From Phoronis australis (taxonomy: Eukaryota > Phoronida > Phoronidae): a stretch of DNA of 64,000 nucleotides. The DNA lies in the NCBI GenBank assembly GCA_002633005.1, contig NMRA01000493.1, forward strand, positions 237,647 through 301,646, written 5' to 3'. How positions within the stretch are numbered: the first letter of the stretch is position 1; the number at the start of each line of letters is the position of its first letter. Both the position numbers and the translations under genes were made by a program. A model generated the notes under the pieces. That model was given only the letters and a program-made list of their open reading frames with translations, was not told the DNA's origin and did no database searches. Below, one piece after another: positions 22,235 to 33,489 of the stretch.

Positions 22235-23659
22235 CTGACCAGTGTCATTTTTAATAATTGTATACATTCACTAGACTTGACTGTGGTCTCTAAATGAGAC
22301 TTAATGTTTAGTCAGTACTGCCGAATTTGAAAGGGTCTGACCAATAGGCTACATTCAAGCTTGAGCAAAATTTGATCAAAATACCAACAGCCGTATCGAT
22401 GACAAGCTTAATCCAAAGAGACACCAAAACCATACCATTTAGTATTTGTCTACAGAGGGGCATACCCCTAAAGGTTGTCATGATTGATTGGGCTACTAAA
22501 ACGGCCTACATTTATATTTCAGGCACGAGATACACAAGGCTACAGAAGAGAACAAGGCACCTTTGTGCATGTATACCAGTGGACAAAAAACGACCAGCTT
22601 ACAAATTTAAGTTCGACAAATTACTCCTTTGAACTATACAAATTGAGTGAATATAAAATATTTGAAGCTGCAGAAATCCTCTGACGTCTACGAATTGCTC
22701 ACACCCACTCTTTGTATGTACACAGGATTCTGAAAGACTCATTAGCATATGGAAACATGCATTCTACCCGACTCCTCAAAACTATGACAGAACACAGGAA
22801 TTGAAGCAGCAGATTACTAATATGGTAATTGTTTGATTAATAAATAATATCTACCTATACAATTTGGCTTCATTTCTCTGTCCGTCTCTTCAGGCCAAAG
22901 TAGGTCGCAAGCTGGTCGCATACAGATCTGTAGACTTACGTATCAATTGTTCGCTTTGTTTTTCTTTGTTATAATAAAGATAATGACGAGCATTTATCGG
23001 TAACCGGCTGGTGTGCGCCTAAGGTATGATATCCATGCGACCTGTAGGCCTGTTGTTATTATGAACATAGACGCAACAAAGGAAAATAATGGTAGCGACT
23101 CATATGTGCTCCCTATGCAACGCGCTTAAGCCCGTCGCACAGATGTCGCAAGTTGAACAATACCTTGTGAGATCCACTCCACGTCAAGTTTGTGACCACC
23201 GGAAATTTTTTTCAGTTGCATCCTGGGTGGTTTCACGGAAACATATTGCGCATGTTCAAGCATAATGGACCAAGGGCAATTTTCAAAAAAAAGGCACTTA
23301 ACAAGTTGCTTCATTGCCAATTGACAATTGAAGGGGAACGCAATCAATTTTAATGTTGCTTTTAGGAAAAACACATATCCCTGGTTACCGTGGAAACTAT
23401 TTTCCCTGTTCTAGTTACTATTCCCTAGGCAACAGAACACCCCAGCAACAAACATTCATCTTCCTTTTTAATGTGCCTGTTTACATAATTGTTGTATGCG
23501 ATCAAATTTTTAGCTTGAAAGTTCTCAGACTTGGTGACCAGGGGTCCGCTCCAAGAAAACAGATTTAGCTAAGACAAATAATCCTAGAGCTTTTAGGGCA
23601 TGAAAGGTAACCAATATTCTTTGGTGCCACAGTGCTCTAAGGGTATCCTCATGCTTGAA

Positions 23660-24310
23660 AATGGTCGTCTGGCAGGTTTGCACTGGTGGGTGTAGTCAGG
23701 GGAGCCAAGAGAATGACACTCAAAAATTGAGTTAGATCAACTTGTCTGGTAGCCACTGAAAACTGCCCACAATATGTACTACGTTGCTGTATCAAAATTG
23801 GTCACTGCCAGACAATTTCAGTGGTGGAGAGTAACAACAGGGTATAAACGGGGTAAAAACTTGAGGAAGATCAATCGAAGAAGTAACCGCATGAAACCAG
23901 TTGCAAAATATTCACTGCGAGCCCATGTACTACGAATAAACACTGTCAGACAACTCTAGTGGTGGGTTTAGCTACATGTACGCCAGACACGCCCAAATAC
24001 CCGAGGTGAGGTAGATCAACCCACCAGGTAACCGCTTGAAACCAATTGCACGACGTCCAGCATCACTGCACATGGCACAATAGTAAGATGCCAGACAGTT
24101 TCGGTGATAGGGTGTCCCTGCCAGACGATTATAAAAAGGACTAAAATTTGAGCTAAATCAAACCACAGGCACAATCATATATCTGAGTTGAGCTACTTAT
24201 AGATTTACCCGCCAGGTAACTCTTTGAAACCATTTACATAACGTCCAGCAATACTCCACATGCAACAAAAGGTACCTTACAGACAATTTCAGCGGTGGGG
24301 CAGTAGCATG
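23660..24310 (+). repeat. degenerate tandem repeat, about 136-190 bp period
   Basis: A core GCCAGACAATTTCAGTGGTG recurs in diverged form near 23668, 23807, 23943, 24088 and 24283. Between cores, blocks such as 'aactttgaaaccatt' or 'gcatgaaaccagt' and 'cactgc' recur in order. About five units; spacing drifts from 136 to 192. Confidence 0.65.
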
Positions 24311-24961
24311 CAGAAGTCTGGTCGATGTACTGGCGACTTTTTATTCGACGCCCCCCTCTCCCTACCCAAATGTATCTATCCTAGTAATAATAAAAATAAA
24401 AATGTGACACATAACCTAGAATGGTCATTTAATTCAACTTTTAATCAGTCACGACTTCGACAAAAATTATACGTAGTGGTTGGATACTCCCCTCCCCTCA
24501 TGTGGATGCCCGGGCCGTCGCCATAATTACTGACAACCATATACAACATCAGATGAATAATCAATTTGAACGTGTTTTATTTGCACTATGTAGACATCGA
24601 ACGAACAGTTCTATATTGCCGGCGATAATTCTCCAAAATCCACTCGGGCTCTAGACAACGGGGGATAACGACTTCGCCATGTAATAATCTATGTATACAC
24701 AGCTCTATGCATCAGAGGTCAACACTGTGGCAAATTCATTTCATTCACAATTCAACAATTTAACAAAAATCCATAGTGCTCAATTGCATTTCAAAAGCGT
24801 TCATAACTGTATACTTTAATTCAACTGAAGGTTTTAAAATGCGCTTGGCTTTACAAAACAATCATCTAACTCTTGTCAAGTTGACTTTCTTGTTTTTGAA
24901 TGGGAATTTTGAAACAAATTATTACTTTAATGCAGGTTCTGTTAATTAGAATAGGTTTCTT
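24311..24961. other. no gene seen
   Basis: Nothing recognised apart from a C-rich tract near 24350. Confidence 0.5.
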
Positions 24962-25086
24962 TTATATTAGCTCTTGCACGTTGCCTTTCCCACACCACCG
25001 TTTTCTGATTGCATCATTGAACTCCTTCACAACTGCTTTCTGTCTTTCTTTGAACTCAGGTTTATGTTGACAAAACCTTTTGTTTT
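24962..25086 (-). CDS. terminal coding exon of an unidentified gene
   Basis: On the minus strand a good acceptor (TTTTGTTATTCAG) precedes a 125-base frame of 40 codons and a TAA stop at 24962-24964. The exon starts in phase with two leading bases. The peptide is strongly charged and helix-like: FCQHKPEFKERQKAVVKEF, then NDAIRKRWCGKGNVQELI at the C-terminus. Composition and boundaries look like a genuine last exon. I do not recognise the protein. Upstream exons would lie at higher coordinates, beyond or interrupted by the gypsy element at 25510-29610, and I could not find them. Confidence 0.5.
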
Positions 25087-25509
25087 CTGAATAACAAAAT
25101 TAAATGTTAAAATGCACTATATTTTCCATTTGTTAGCTGCCAGCAAGTAGTGCAAAAAGTTGGAATTAGGACTTCGATGCTAATCTAGCCGGTCACGTAA
25201 TATTCATTAACGTGATAAGGGTAACAAAATGTTTTTAAACCTACAGTGACGCAAGAAACTGCATAGGATTGGGGTTGTCCAAACCTAAACGTTGGAATTT
25301 GTACACATTGTTTATAATTCAGAAATGGGATACTGTAATGCCAAGGATCATTATGAGATTGATTTTGTGAAAGTAAAATGCTTAATTTGTTTTCTTAGTC
25401 AGCTAAAGAGGGCAAAATGCAGCTTTAAAGATAATGCATGTACATTGATGGATGTCAAACAGACTGGTGAATTATTATGTGATAACTCTTGAAGGAAGAG
25501 TACATGCTC

Positions 25510-25878
25510 TGTTGTAGCTGGGGTTTCACTAGGAGGAAGCAAACTTACAGAAATGAAATCTCAATTACGAAAATATGATTTTCTAAAATTCCCTCATGTA
25601 TTTAAACAAATGAGATATCAGAAAAATAGGCAGGAAGAATAAAATAACTGACTGCAACAGACGAGCGTGGTAATGGTTATGAAACCTCAAATAGCTTCAG
25701 TTTAGAATTCTTTAAGAGCACGTGAAATGAAATTTAACCGTAAAGAACATGCAAGAAATGCTATGTTTTTGTAATAGAAAGAAGCAGAAACGTATAAAAG
25801 AAATGTAAAATATATTGACAGGAATTAAAAATGGCGTCACAAAAGGATGACGTCATAGAAAACTATAACATCACAACA
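25510..25878 (-). repeat. 3' LTR of the gypsy element
   Basis: On the minus strand the LTR starts TGTTGTGATG (25878 downward), just after a purine-rich tract GGCGGGGAGG. It appears to end with ACAACA at 25510, the inverse of its start. Length is 369 bp. It contains a perfect TGACGTCA at 25848-25855. No matching 5' LTR is found in the window, so the borders rest on the TGTTGT/ACAACA ends and the adjacent polypurine tract. Confidence 0.6.
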
Positions 25879-26138
25879 CCTCCCCGCCTTATTGAATGAA
25901 AGCTTGTTTTTTTAAGTCTCTCAGACCTTCTCAAGTTGTGTGGCCCATATTCATTTTCCATTGGAAGTCGTGGGTTTGGGCGCTTCTTCTCTTCCAATTT
26001 TCTCGTTTGCATATCTGTTGCCGTAGTTGCATTCTCTTCATTCCTTGCTTGTCTGTCATCTGTATCGGATTCTCCAATTGACAAAAATGGGGTATCTCCA
26101 GGATCTGTATCTTCTTCAGAACAATACCTTGGTCTCAA
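25863..26138 (-). pseudogene. gypsy pol C-terminal tail
   Basis: A minus-strand frame with an acidic TDxxDTP-type stretch followed by LRRSERLKK, the basic motif common at the C-terminus of gypsy polyproteins. It ends at the polypurine tract next to the LTR. It is separated from integrase by about 160 bases with stops. Confidence 0.6.
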
Positions 26139-26296
26139 CTGATCGATATGACGATGTCATATTGCACCACTTGGCACGACATTCCCTTTGATATAACGTG
26201 GACCCATAACCCGGGCCACCACAGCAGGAAGCCAGCCAGCTAGCTGTATGATGACTGTCGTCAAAAAATATTTATATATACAGCTTTGTACCAAGG

Positions 26297-27115
26297 CTAC
26301 ACAGCAGGTACCCAGCGAGGGTCCCTACTTTGACGAGGCCCATAGCTCAAGGCATAACATGGCATTCCAATGGTATACATATGAGTCTTTGACACTGTTT
26401 GATAGGACTCAGCAATTTGTGGTTTCGCAGCATTTCTTGACTGCTTCCCTTGCGCTACATGAGCAGGTGAAGGACGTAAGCTGTCTAGCTTACAACGAAT
26501 TTGTCTTCCATTTAATTGTTCGCTTGGAGAATAACCAGAATCTAGAGGTGTACGACGATATAAAAACTCTTGTAACGCTGCTTTTGGCAACAAATAAGAT
26601 TTCCGCAGAGATTGCTTGAAAGTCTGTACCAAACGCTCTGCTGCTCCATTTGTAGCTGGATGGTATGGGGCACCTGTAAGGTGTAAAATACCACGTTCTT
26701 GGCACCAAGCCTGGAATTCTTCAGAGTAAAACGTTGCTGCATTATCAGTCACTAACGTGTGAGGATAACCAAAATGCGAAAACTCTCTTTCAAGCAATTC
26801 CGTTGTTGTTTTTGTTGACAGTGAACATGTTGGCTGTATACATGGGTATTTAGAATACGCATCTACCATGACCAACCAGTTTGTTCCAAGGCAGTTTATG
26901 GCATGATCAACATGAACACGGCTCCATGGCTTTTCGGGTAGCATCCATGGATGAATAGCTGCTTTCAGTGATCTGTTTTGATGTTCAGCACAAGCCGTGC
27001 AATGACGTACCAGTTCGTCAATATCCTCGTTAATATGTGGCCAATAAACCACTGTCCGTGCTAGTTGCTTCATTCTCTGAATTCCGAAATGGCCAATATG
27101 AAGCAGATCCAACAC
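26297..27115 (-). pseudogene. gypsy integrase
   Basis: The frame starts with an HIGHFG ... CTAC zinc-binding arrangement (H-H-C-C). The core follows with VHVDHA and VTDNAATF, and AERLVQ carries the glutamate of the D,D-35-E catalytic triad. Integrase inserts the cDNA into host DNA. The C-terminal part is retained to the HMYTIGMPCYAL region. The frame is open over 272 codons but is offset from the RNase H part, so the polyprotein is no longer intact. Confidence 0.85.
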
Positions 27116-27886
27116 CTGTTTTCGTAATCTCTTTGGAATAACTGTCCGTGTACCATGAAGTATCTTTCAATTTTCTGAAAAATTTCAATTCTTCGGAATC
27201 CATAGAAACTGGCCAACATTCTATGGCATATCTCATTGCTTTAGAAATTTCAGAATCCTTGCTAGATTCTTTATTAAGCAATTTAGAGTTAACAGGGATC
27301 AATTGTAGACTTACTTGCTCAACAGAACAGACCACATTCACGTCTGCTTGTTTTTCATCCCTGTCGAATTTTGGATCCTTACCGCAGGTTAAGCGACTCA
27401 ATGCATCTGCATTAGAATGATCAGACGTTTTCCGATACTCTATTGTGTATTCATACTGGCTAAGATGTAACGCCCATATTGCTAGTCGATTAGCAGCCAT
27501 AGCTGGAAGATAGAAACTAAAGGTTTGTGATCAGTTATCAAAATGAAACGTCTTCCGAAAAGAAATTGGTGAAATTTCTTTAGTGCAAAAACAATTGCCA
27601 GAGCCTCACGTTGGATTTGACTGTACCTCCTTTGAGTGTCCGTGAGAATCTTTGAAACATTGGCAATCGGACGTTCACTACCATCAGGATAGCGATAAAA
27701 TACAACGACTCCAATCCCAACATTAGAAGCTTCACATGAAATTCCCAACTGTTGTTTAGGATAGAAATGAGCCAGAACTGCATCTGTACAAAGTATTTCT
27801 TTTAAACGATGAAAAACTGCATTCTCCTCAGCTCCCCATTTCCATGACACATCTTTGTGCGTCAAATGGCTCAGACTAGCAATCAA
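27116..27886 (-). pseudogene. gypsy RNase H region
   Basis: Two overlapping minus-strand frames (27886-27482 and 27500-27030) encode the RNase H domain and connection. Visible are AVLAHFYPKQQLGISCEAS at the start, YSQIQREALAIVFALKKFH, FILITDHKPL and then HSNADALSRL at the end. The frame changes near 27490. It degrades RNA in RNA-DNA hybrids during reverse transcription. Confidence 0.85.
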
Positions 27887-28812
27887 GGTAGATAAGTTCG
27901 GAATGAACTTTCCATAAAATTAAAAACAGATCCAAGGAACAAACGTAGACGAGAAACATCTGATGGGGCTGGCATTTTCAAAACAACGTCGACTTTGCTA
28001 CCTTTTTAGTGACCTAAGTATTCTACGGTTTGCTGACCAAATGAGCATTTTTCCAAGCGACATCTCATTCCATTGTCTTGCAAATGCTGGAGTAGGTTTC
28101 CTAGATTCTGAAGATGTTCTTCTGCGTTGCTTACTAAAATATCATCCAAGTATACAACCACGCCATTTAAATCGCTAATTAATTTGTCCATGATATCCTG
28201 GAAATAACCAGGGGCTGAACTAATCCCAAATGGCAATCTCTTCTGTAGAACTCCACGATGTGTGGATAGTGCCAGACGTCTCTGACTTTCCGAGGTTAAT
28301 TTAAACTGATTATACGCATCAGCCAAGTAAATTTTCGTGAAATAAAAGCCACCACTGAGCTTTCGCATACGATCTTCAGGCAGGAGTAGCGGATGACGAT
28401 GAGTTTCAAGCTGATGATTTATCGTAACTGAGTAATTTCCGCATACTCTTCATTTCCGTTTACTTTGGCCAGGAAACGGTGCTTTTCTTATAAGGACAAC
28501 TGGTGTTCCATATTCGTTGAATTGTGTAGGTTCCCAAATTCCACGTTTAATACCAGCATCCTATGCCAGATTCAAGTCATCCAGTAATGCAAAAGGTACT
28601 GTGCGAGGTTTGCAAAATAATGGTTGACATCAGGCTTGAATTTTGCATCTGATTCGAAACCTTTTAAATATCTCAGTTTAGGTTTGAATAGGTCTGGAAA
28701 TTCATCGCAGATGATTTTGCACGCGTGCTGAAACTCTACATCACTTTTCTTGTCCTCATAACGAGCAACACCAACTTAGTCATTTTGGTTGTCATGACGC
28801 AAAATGGAATTC
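27887..28812 (-). pseudogene. gypsy reverse transcriptase
   Basis: The best-preserved part is 28368-28006. It includes the FTKIYLADAYNQF motif, LPFGISSAPGYFQ and the catalytic VVYLDDILV box. The upstream part (28369-28812) and the downstream linker (27887-28005) are broken by stops. It copies element RNA into DNA. Confidence 0.85.
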
Positions 28813-29110
28813 CTACATACAAAGTGCAGTGATATCACTCTTTAGCTGTCGAACTGCCGTTCGGCCAACAATATTCAAATCGTGTTTGCTTACTACTAAT
28901 TCAATATTTGCTGTATGCTGCGAATCGGACTGTAATATTGTGTTTGTACTGAAAATTCCCAAAACTGGTAATGCTTTTTCATTTGCCGCGAAATAATGAC
29001 TGCGTGATGGAGATAAAACAGGTTTTGCAAGTTTAAACCGAACCCTCTCCGAAATCAAATTGTCCGGTGATCCAGTATCTACGTCAAATATCTGTTTTTT
29101 GCCGCATATG
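28813..29110 (-). pseudogene. gypsy aspartic protease region
   Basis: The minus strand near 29075 reads FDVDTGSPDN, containing the D-T-G-S active-site motif of retroviral-type aspartic proteases. The frame runs on to 28813 with NIVGRTAVRQL. It cleaves the polyprotein in intact relatives. Confidence 0.75.
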
Positions 29111-29189
29111 TGAACAACAATCTGAATTGGATCTCGATCCGAAATGTGATTAAGTTTCTGTTCTGGCCTTGCTAAAATACTGCTTACTT

Positions 29190-29610
29190 TAGCCTATTCC
29201 TAGCCTTTCTTTTGCTTAAACAAACAGCCTCTATATGACCTTTCTTGTGACAGAAACGGCATTCAGTCCCTTTAAAACGACAATCCATTGCCGCGTGGTC
29301 TTTTTTCCACAACGGGGACATGTTCCTTTTGGAAAATCCCTAAACTTCTGTGCTTTGCCCTACTTGCTTTCTTCCCTTTTTTCTTTTGTAACTTAAATAC
29401 GGGATCTCCTTAAACCGTTTCTTTTGCAACTTTGGACGACTCTTCAATTTCTGCTGCTAGTTCTGTGGCTTTCTTAAAAGATAATTCGTCATCTTTTATT
29501 TTGAAAAGGGCTTTTAGGACCGCCTCATTACTAATTGAACAAATCAATCTAGTTCTCATAGCTTTATCCTGAGGATCCTTTATTGTTGGATAACGTAGAA
29601 AATATATCTG
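29190..29610 (-). pseudogene. gypsy gag C-terminus with CCHC zinc knuckle
   Basis: On the minus strand a C-x2-C-x4-H-x4-C zinc knuckle (CRFCHKKGHIEAVC, near 29270-29225) follows a helical, acidic segment (SFKKATELAAEIEESSK). The N-terminus is missing past 29610. Frames are broken by stops at several places. Confidence 0.75.
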
Positions 29611-29814
29611 AAACTAAATAAGGCGATCCAGATCCTCCCAAGGATACTATTGTTTCATGAAATGAAGAATATAAATCGGTAAATAAAACAACAAGAATGG
29701 ATCAACTGAAATTTGAAATTTTCGGATGTAACAACTTCCTTTATCAACAAAAACAGAAATAAAGTAAAATCAAACACAAAATGACAATTGACATATAAGA
29801 TATGGTGTAATGAA

Positions 29815-30180
29815 AATGATACATTTTTGCGTAAAAAATTCATTGGATAGAACATTTTTTATACCTTATAACTTGTAAAAAATGTTCTATCCAATTCGTA
29901 GGACAAACTCAACATAATCTACAAACTCGGTTTCGTAATCATAGATTTAACATAATACATAAAAACAATTCTGATACTATAGGTAATCATTTCAATTCCA
30001 AAAACCATAATATTCAAGATCTTTCTGTACAAATAATAGAAAAACTCCAACACCCCAGTACCCCTCACAGACATAAAAGAGAACAATATTGGATAGACAA
30101 ACTTAATACAATAGAACCTCATGGATTGAACATAAAAACTTCTTAAAATATGTCATTGAATTTTTTACGCAAAAATGTAT
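29815..30180 (+). mobile_element. Penelope-like element fragment with GIY-YIG domain and inverted flanks
   Basis: The plus strand from about 29859 to 30145 reads one open frame with LYLITCKKCSIQFVGQT, then LQTRFRNHR, GNHFNS, IQDLSVQIIEKL and REQYWIDKL, and ends EPHGLNIKTS. This is the GIY-YIG endonuclease domain of Penelope-like retroelements. Such elements use it to nick target DNA. A 19-bp hairpin (29843-29861 with 29876-29894) and an inverted repeat of about 24 bp (29819-29842 with 30153-30176) flank it. These fit the inverted junctions typical of Penelope-like insertions. Reverse transcriptase is absent, so this is a 3' fragment. Confidence 0.8.
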
Positions 30181-30554
30181 TGGCCATTTTTTCAATATTT
30201 CAGATGTATTTAGCAAAATGCCTTATCTTCATTCTCGGGGAACTTCAAATACTAAACATAAACCGCGTAGCGGGAAAATATTTAGCAGAACCACCTTGGA
30301 ACAGCACAACCACGTGGATAGCTTACTACTTATCCAAGGTCAAAGGTTACAAAGGGTTATTTTGCTATGAATGTACCTCTCTTAAAAATGAAATTTTGGC
30401 TTAAAAAGGTGTTTACGTAATAATAATAATGGTACATAAATATACAAATATTTTCATATTCCCTGAACTTTTTTCTTTCAGAAAACATATACTACTTGAC
30501 AAAGCGTAGTTTTTCGATACACTAGTTACAATGGAGGCCACTAACTAAGGTTTG

Positions 30555-30920
30555 AGATAACCTTTGGATATTTCAGGCTAATTTCTCGTCTCGGTCACTG
30601 CATAATCTAAATTAGCTAAGAACACAACATATAGCGATGATGCGAATATGAAATAGGTTGAAAATTGCCAAATGTTTTTGAGAACGTTTTTGTGGCAAAA
30701 ACCACTAAACCGTGTCCAGTAAGTATCGTCCCGTGGTGCTGGGGATTAACACAGCATGACGCTACTTGGACTCGCAAGGTATATCATTAGCGCAAAGGTC
30801 ACCTATTTGCAAAATTGTTTTCACGTTTACAAATTGTCACTGAAAACAACTTTTACTGCACTTTGTTAAGCGTGCGTGGATCATGTTAAATAGCATCGTT
30901 GTTTAGTCCCTGCTATATAT
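30555..30920. repeat. dispersed repeat, copy 2 of 2
   Basis: Related to 2005-2360; see that entry. Spacing of blocks is similar, with several indels. Confidence 0.7.
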
Positions 30921-31268
30921 TAGCACACATCTAGTTAAGAGTTTAGAAAGTCGTCTAGTTAAGAGAATGCAAATTCATCTCTGAAGCCCCATGCAAAGCC
31001 GCCTTTGAAAGGAATTTTCTTGGTTCATGTTCAGGGATGAAGTACTTTTTTAATACGAGTATTTACATACCTTATTACAAATGCTAAAACCCTAGACTGA
31101 ATAGAGTTGACTGAGCGATTGCTTCATCAGAATGATTCCACGAACTTGATTTACTTGCGTTTGAATTTTGCAATATCAGTTCTACCGATAGCATTTAATT
31201 CTCGTTGAAGTTCGAGACACTGGTCCCTACTGTGGCTGTGTGCTGTACGCCGGCTGACCAAGAAAGGA

Positions 31269-31455
31269 CGCTATATCTGCGGGAGCACGACAGGTGTACA
31301 CAGGTACTAAACTGATCTGCGCGTGCACAAGTGTACACCGTAGGCACTGTATCTGCGCGAGCCCGACAGGTGTATTCAGGCACTATATCTCCGAGTGCAC
31401 TACAGGTGTAAACAAGCTCTATATCTGCGCGTGCACGACAGGTGTACTCAGGCAA
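31269..31455 (+). repeat. minisatellite, five units of about 36-38 bp
   Basis: Units follow the pattern CTATATCTGCGCGTGCACGA, then CAGGTGTAC and 'ncaggcac'. Units begin near 31269, 31307, 31345, 31381 and 31417. Frames open on both strands result from the period. Confidence 0.8.
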
Positions 31456-32048
31456 TCATGGTTGATAAATTTTATCATAAAACAGATTAATTTCTATTAT
31501 TTCTACGAATGATAAGAATTTTCTAAGTTGTTAAGAATTAATATTAACGATTGGTGTAATGTAAGATCTAAGTTTTCTCATCAGTCCTAGTAAGTTATAC
31601 AAATTCTTGTCACTGACCGAAAACGATCCTAAGAATAATGCTGTAAACGATGATTAGACTGATATATGTGAACGATTACCAGTCTCCTTAGAATTCACAT
31701 CAACCAAAATGGAGGTGAAACACTTTTACACTTAGCATTACATATTCTAAGTTTAGAAATATGATTAAGACCGTGAAGGCGACGAAGAGTACACAATGTC
31801 TAGCTTTTCTGTTACGAGCAAGTTCACAAAGATTGACGGTAAGTATAAGGGGCAAAACTAAGCCTTTGAACTAGCATGGAGCAATGAATAGTGCACACAT
31901 ATAGCTAGGATGGAGTTAAATTTGTCTCGTGCGGAAACCTCTCCGGAGGGGGAGAGGGGGAGGGAGAGGCAACACAACAATTCGTGATGATCGGCACTAA
32001 AAATTGTGGCACCAGAAATATTCATTCATTGAAGTAAGTCAGGCTAAC
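31456..32048. other. no gene seen
   Basis: A short purine-rich run (GGAGGGGGAGAGGGGGAGGG) lies near 31945. No exon is supported. Confidence 0.5.
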
Positions 32049-32198
32049 CAGTGGCGGATTTAGAAGGGAACCATGGCCCCCCCTTAAACTCTCCCTGATT
32101 CCATTTGGCAATTCGGGGGGTGCGAATGTCTGACGGGCAAAATCCTGGCTAATACTCTGACCTGGCCCCCCAAACTAAGAATCCTGAATCCGCCCCTA
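32049..32198 (+). mobile_element. 150-bp TIR element, CAGTGGCGGAT family
   Basis: Starts CAGTGGCGGATTTAG and ends GAATCCGCCCCTA, flanked by direct 5-bp repeats CTAAC (32044-32048 and 32199-32203). Internally it shares 'ggcaattcg' and 'tgacgggcaaaatcctggct' with 35758-35919, which is in the opposite orientation. Confidence 0.8.
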
Positions 32199-32489
32199 CT
32201 AACGCGTCTTTATTAATAATCCACTGGTGCCACCTGCTGCCCCGAATTGCTGCTCCAGTTCAATCCCGTCCTGCAGCCATTCTATTGATGAGTTTCTGTA
32301 ATTACATCACGTTTTGCCTCTTAATAGTTGCTAAACATAAATTGAAACATTAGAACGTTCTAGAAACCATGTGTAGTTAGTTGTCGCAACAAGAGGGGGT
32401 TCCATATATCAAACTCGACAAATACCCTTGGTGTTAGCGCATTAAATTTTGGAATTAAATGCTGAATGACGTCAAAAAGAACATGTGTC

Positions 32490-32571
32490 TTAAAACCCTA
32501 AGCAATATTGCCACGAGTCAAAGTTTAATATTAAAACCCTACGCAATATTGCCACGAGTCAAAGTTTATTA
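32490..32571 (+). repeat. direct duplication of 41 bp
   Basis: Two adjacent copies of a 41-bp unit beginning TTAAAACCCTA and containing GCAATATTGCCACGAGTC, with about two differences. Confidence 0.9.
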
Positions 32572-32671
32572 ATTCTGTTAAAACTAATGATTGCTTAAAG
32601 GTATTTCATTAAACACAATATACATCCATTGACTGGTCTTGGTGTATTACAAGCTTCACGAATACATAGAG

Positions 32672-32811
32672 AATCCTACCCTCGTCTCAGGTTTATGACA
32701 AGTGCAAAGCCTCTTGGAAATTTCGTCATAATCCCAAGACTTGCCGAAAGATTTTGACCAAATTTCCAAGAGGTTTTGCCCATGTCATAAATCTCAGACG
32801 AATGTAGGATT
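32672..32811. repeat. 140-bp hairpin with 52-base arms
   Basis: Bases 32672-32723 are an imperfect inverted copy of 32760-32811, separated by 36 bases. The arms start AATCCTACCCTCGTCTCAGG and end in CTTGGAAATTT. It could be a small MITE or a structured RNA. I see no direct evidence for either. Confidence 0.8.
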
Positions 32812-33480
32812 TGTTTTCTCACATGAACCGTAAAAAAGATCTTTTCTGTCGAAAAACTCGACGTGTCTAAAACTTACAACCACATCCCGCAACTTTTGTA
32901 AAAACACGCTTTGGCAAAGTAAATTGCGTTCAGCTTTCATATCAAATATTCAAATTAGAATCTAATAAATAGTCTTTGAAGTTGTAATATTAAAACTTAA
33001 AAAATGTAGATAAACTGTTACAACAGTCAGCAAGACTTCCCCGAGCGTGAGCACTAAATTGACCTTGAGACAGCATAGCTACGGTCTCGCCGCGTTTCTT
33101 GAGTTGGGGATCATCTCCGTTTGAATGAACGTGGATATGGAATTCGCCGCCCAAGATGTGCCCGTTTAAGAAGTTGCTAGAATGTCCATCCGACTGGGAG
33201 TACGTACAGTTGCGACAAGCGATTTGTCAATCATAACCTTATCACATTCTCGGAATTCCGGCATTGTTTGGTTGGCGCGCGTTTCGTTGTTTTAGTGTTT
33301 TGCAGACGACAAAATGTAAGGCGTATGGATTTCTACTTTGCACTACATTGTGATTCCCCCATGTAATATAAAAATGCGTACTCGGTGAAAACAAAATTGA
33401 AAAAAAAATATAAAAAGCGTTCGTCTCGCCCCCTTGTTAGATGAATTACAGGTTCTGTTTTCTATTTTTTGTTTATACTG
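32812..33480. other. no gene seen
   Basis: AT-rich, with no recognised exon or repeat. Confidence 0.5.
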
Positions 33481-33489
33481 ATTGTCTTT

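Larger units (their letters stand above)
19753..23490 (+). repeat. segmental duplication, copy 1 (pair 37434-41136)
   Basis: Direct copy of 37434-41136, about 17.7 kb away. It begins GTCACATTTCCATATGACG and ends GCCTGTTTACATAATT in both. Identity in the best parts (20300-20598, 22085-22262) is about 97-98% by eye. Segments present only here include about 19925-20060, 21264-21717 and about 22860-23180. It carries one peptide gene (20599-20802). Copy 2 has a foldback TIR element where this copy has 21264-21717. Confidence 0.9.
25510..29610 (-). mobile_element. Ty3/gypsy LTR retrotransposon, 5' truncated, decayed
   Basis: The minus-strand order is gag C-terminus with a zinc knuckle, protease, reverse transcriptase, RNase H, integrase, a C-terminal tail and the 3' LTR. 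This order is diagnostic of Ty3/gypsy. It resembles the family often annotated as K02A2.6-like in invertebrates. Gag is incomplete at its N-terminus, there is no 5' LTR, and several frameshifts and stops break pol. The 5' side ends near 29610, just before the Penelope-like fragment at 29815. Confidence 0.9.

Noticed and set aside
22372-22684. 86-codon and 66-codon frames in duplication copy 1
   Set aside because: The homologous region of copy 2 (about 40250-40560) has indels and stops in the same frames, so they are not conserved.
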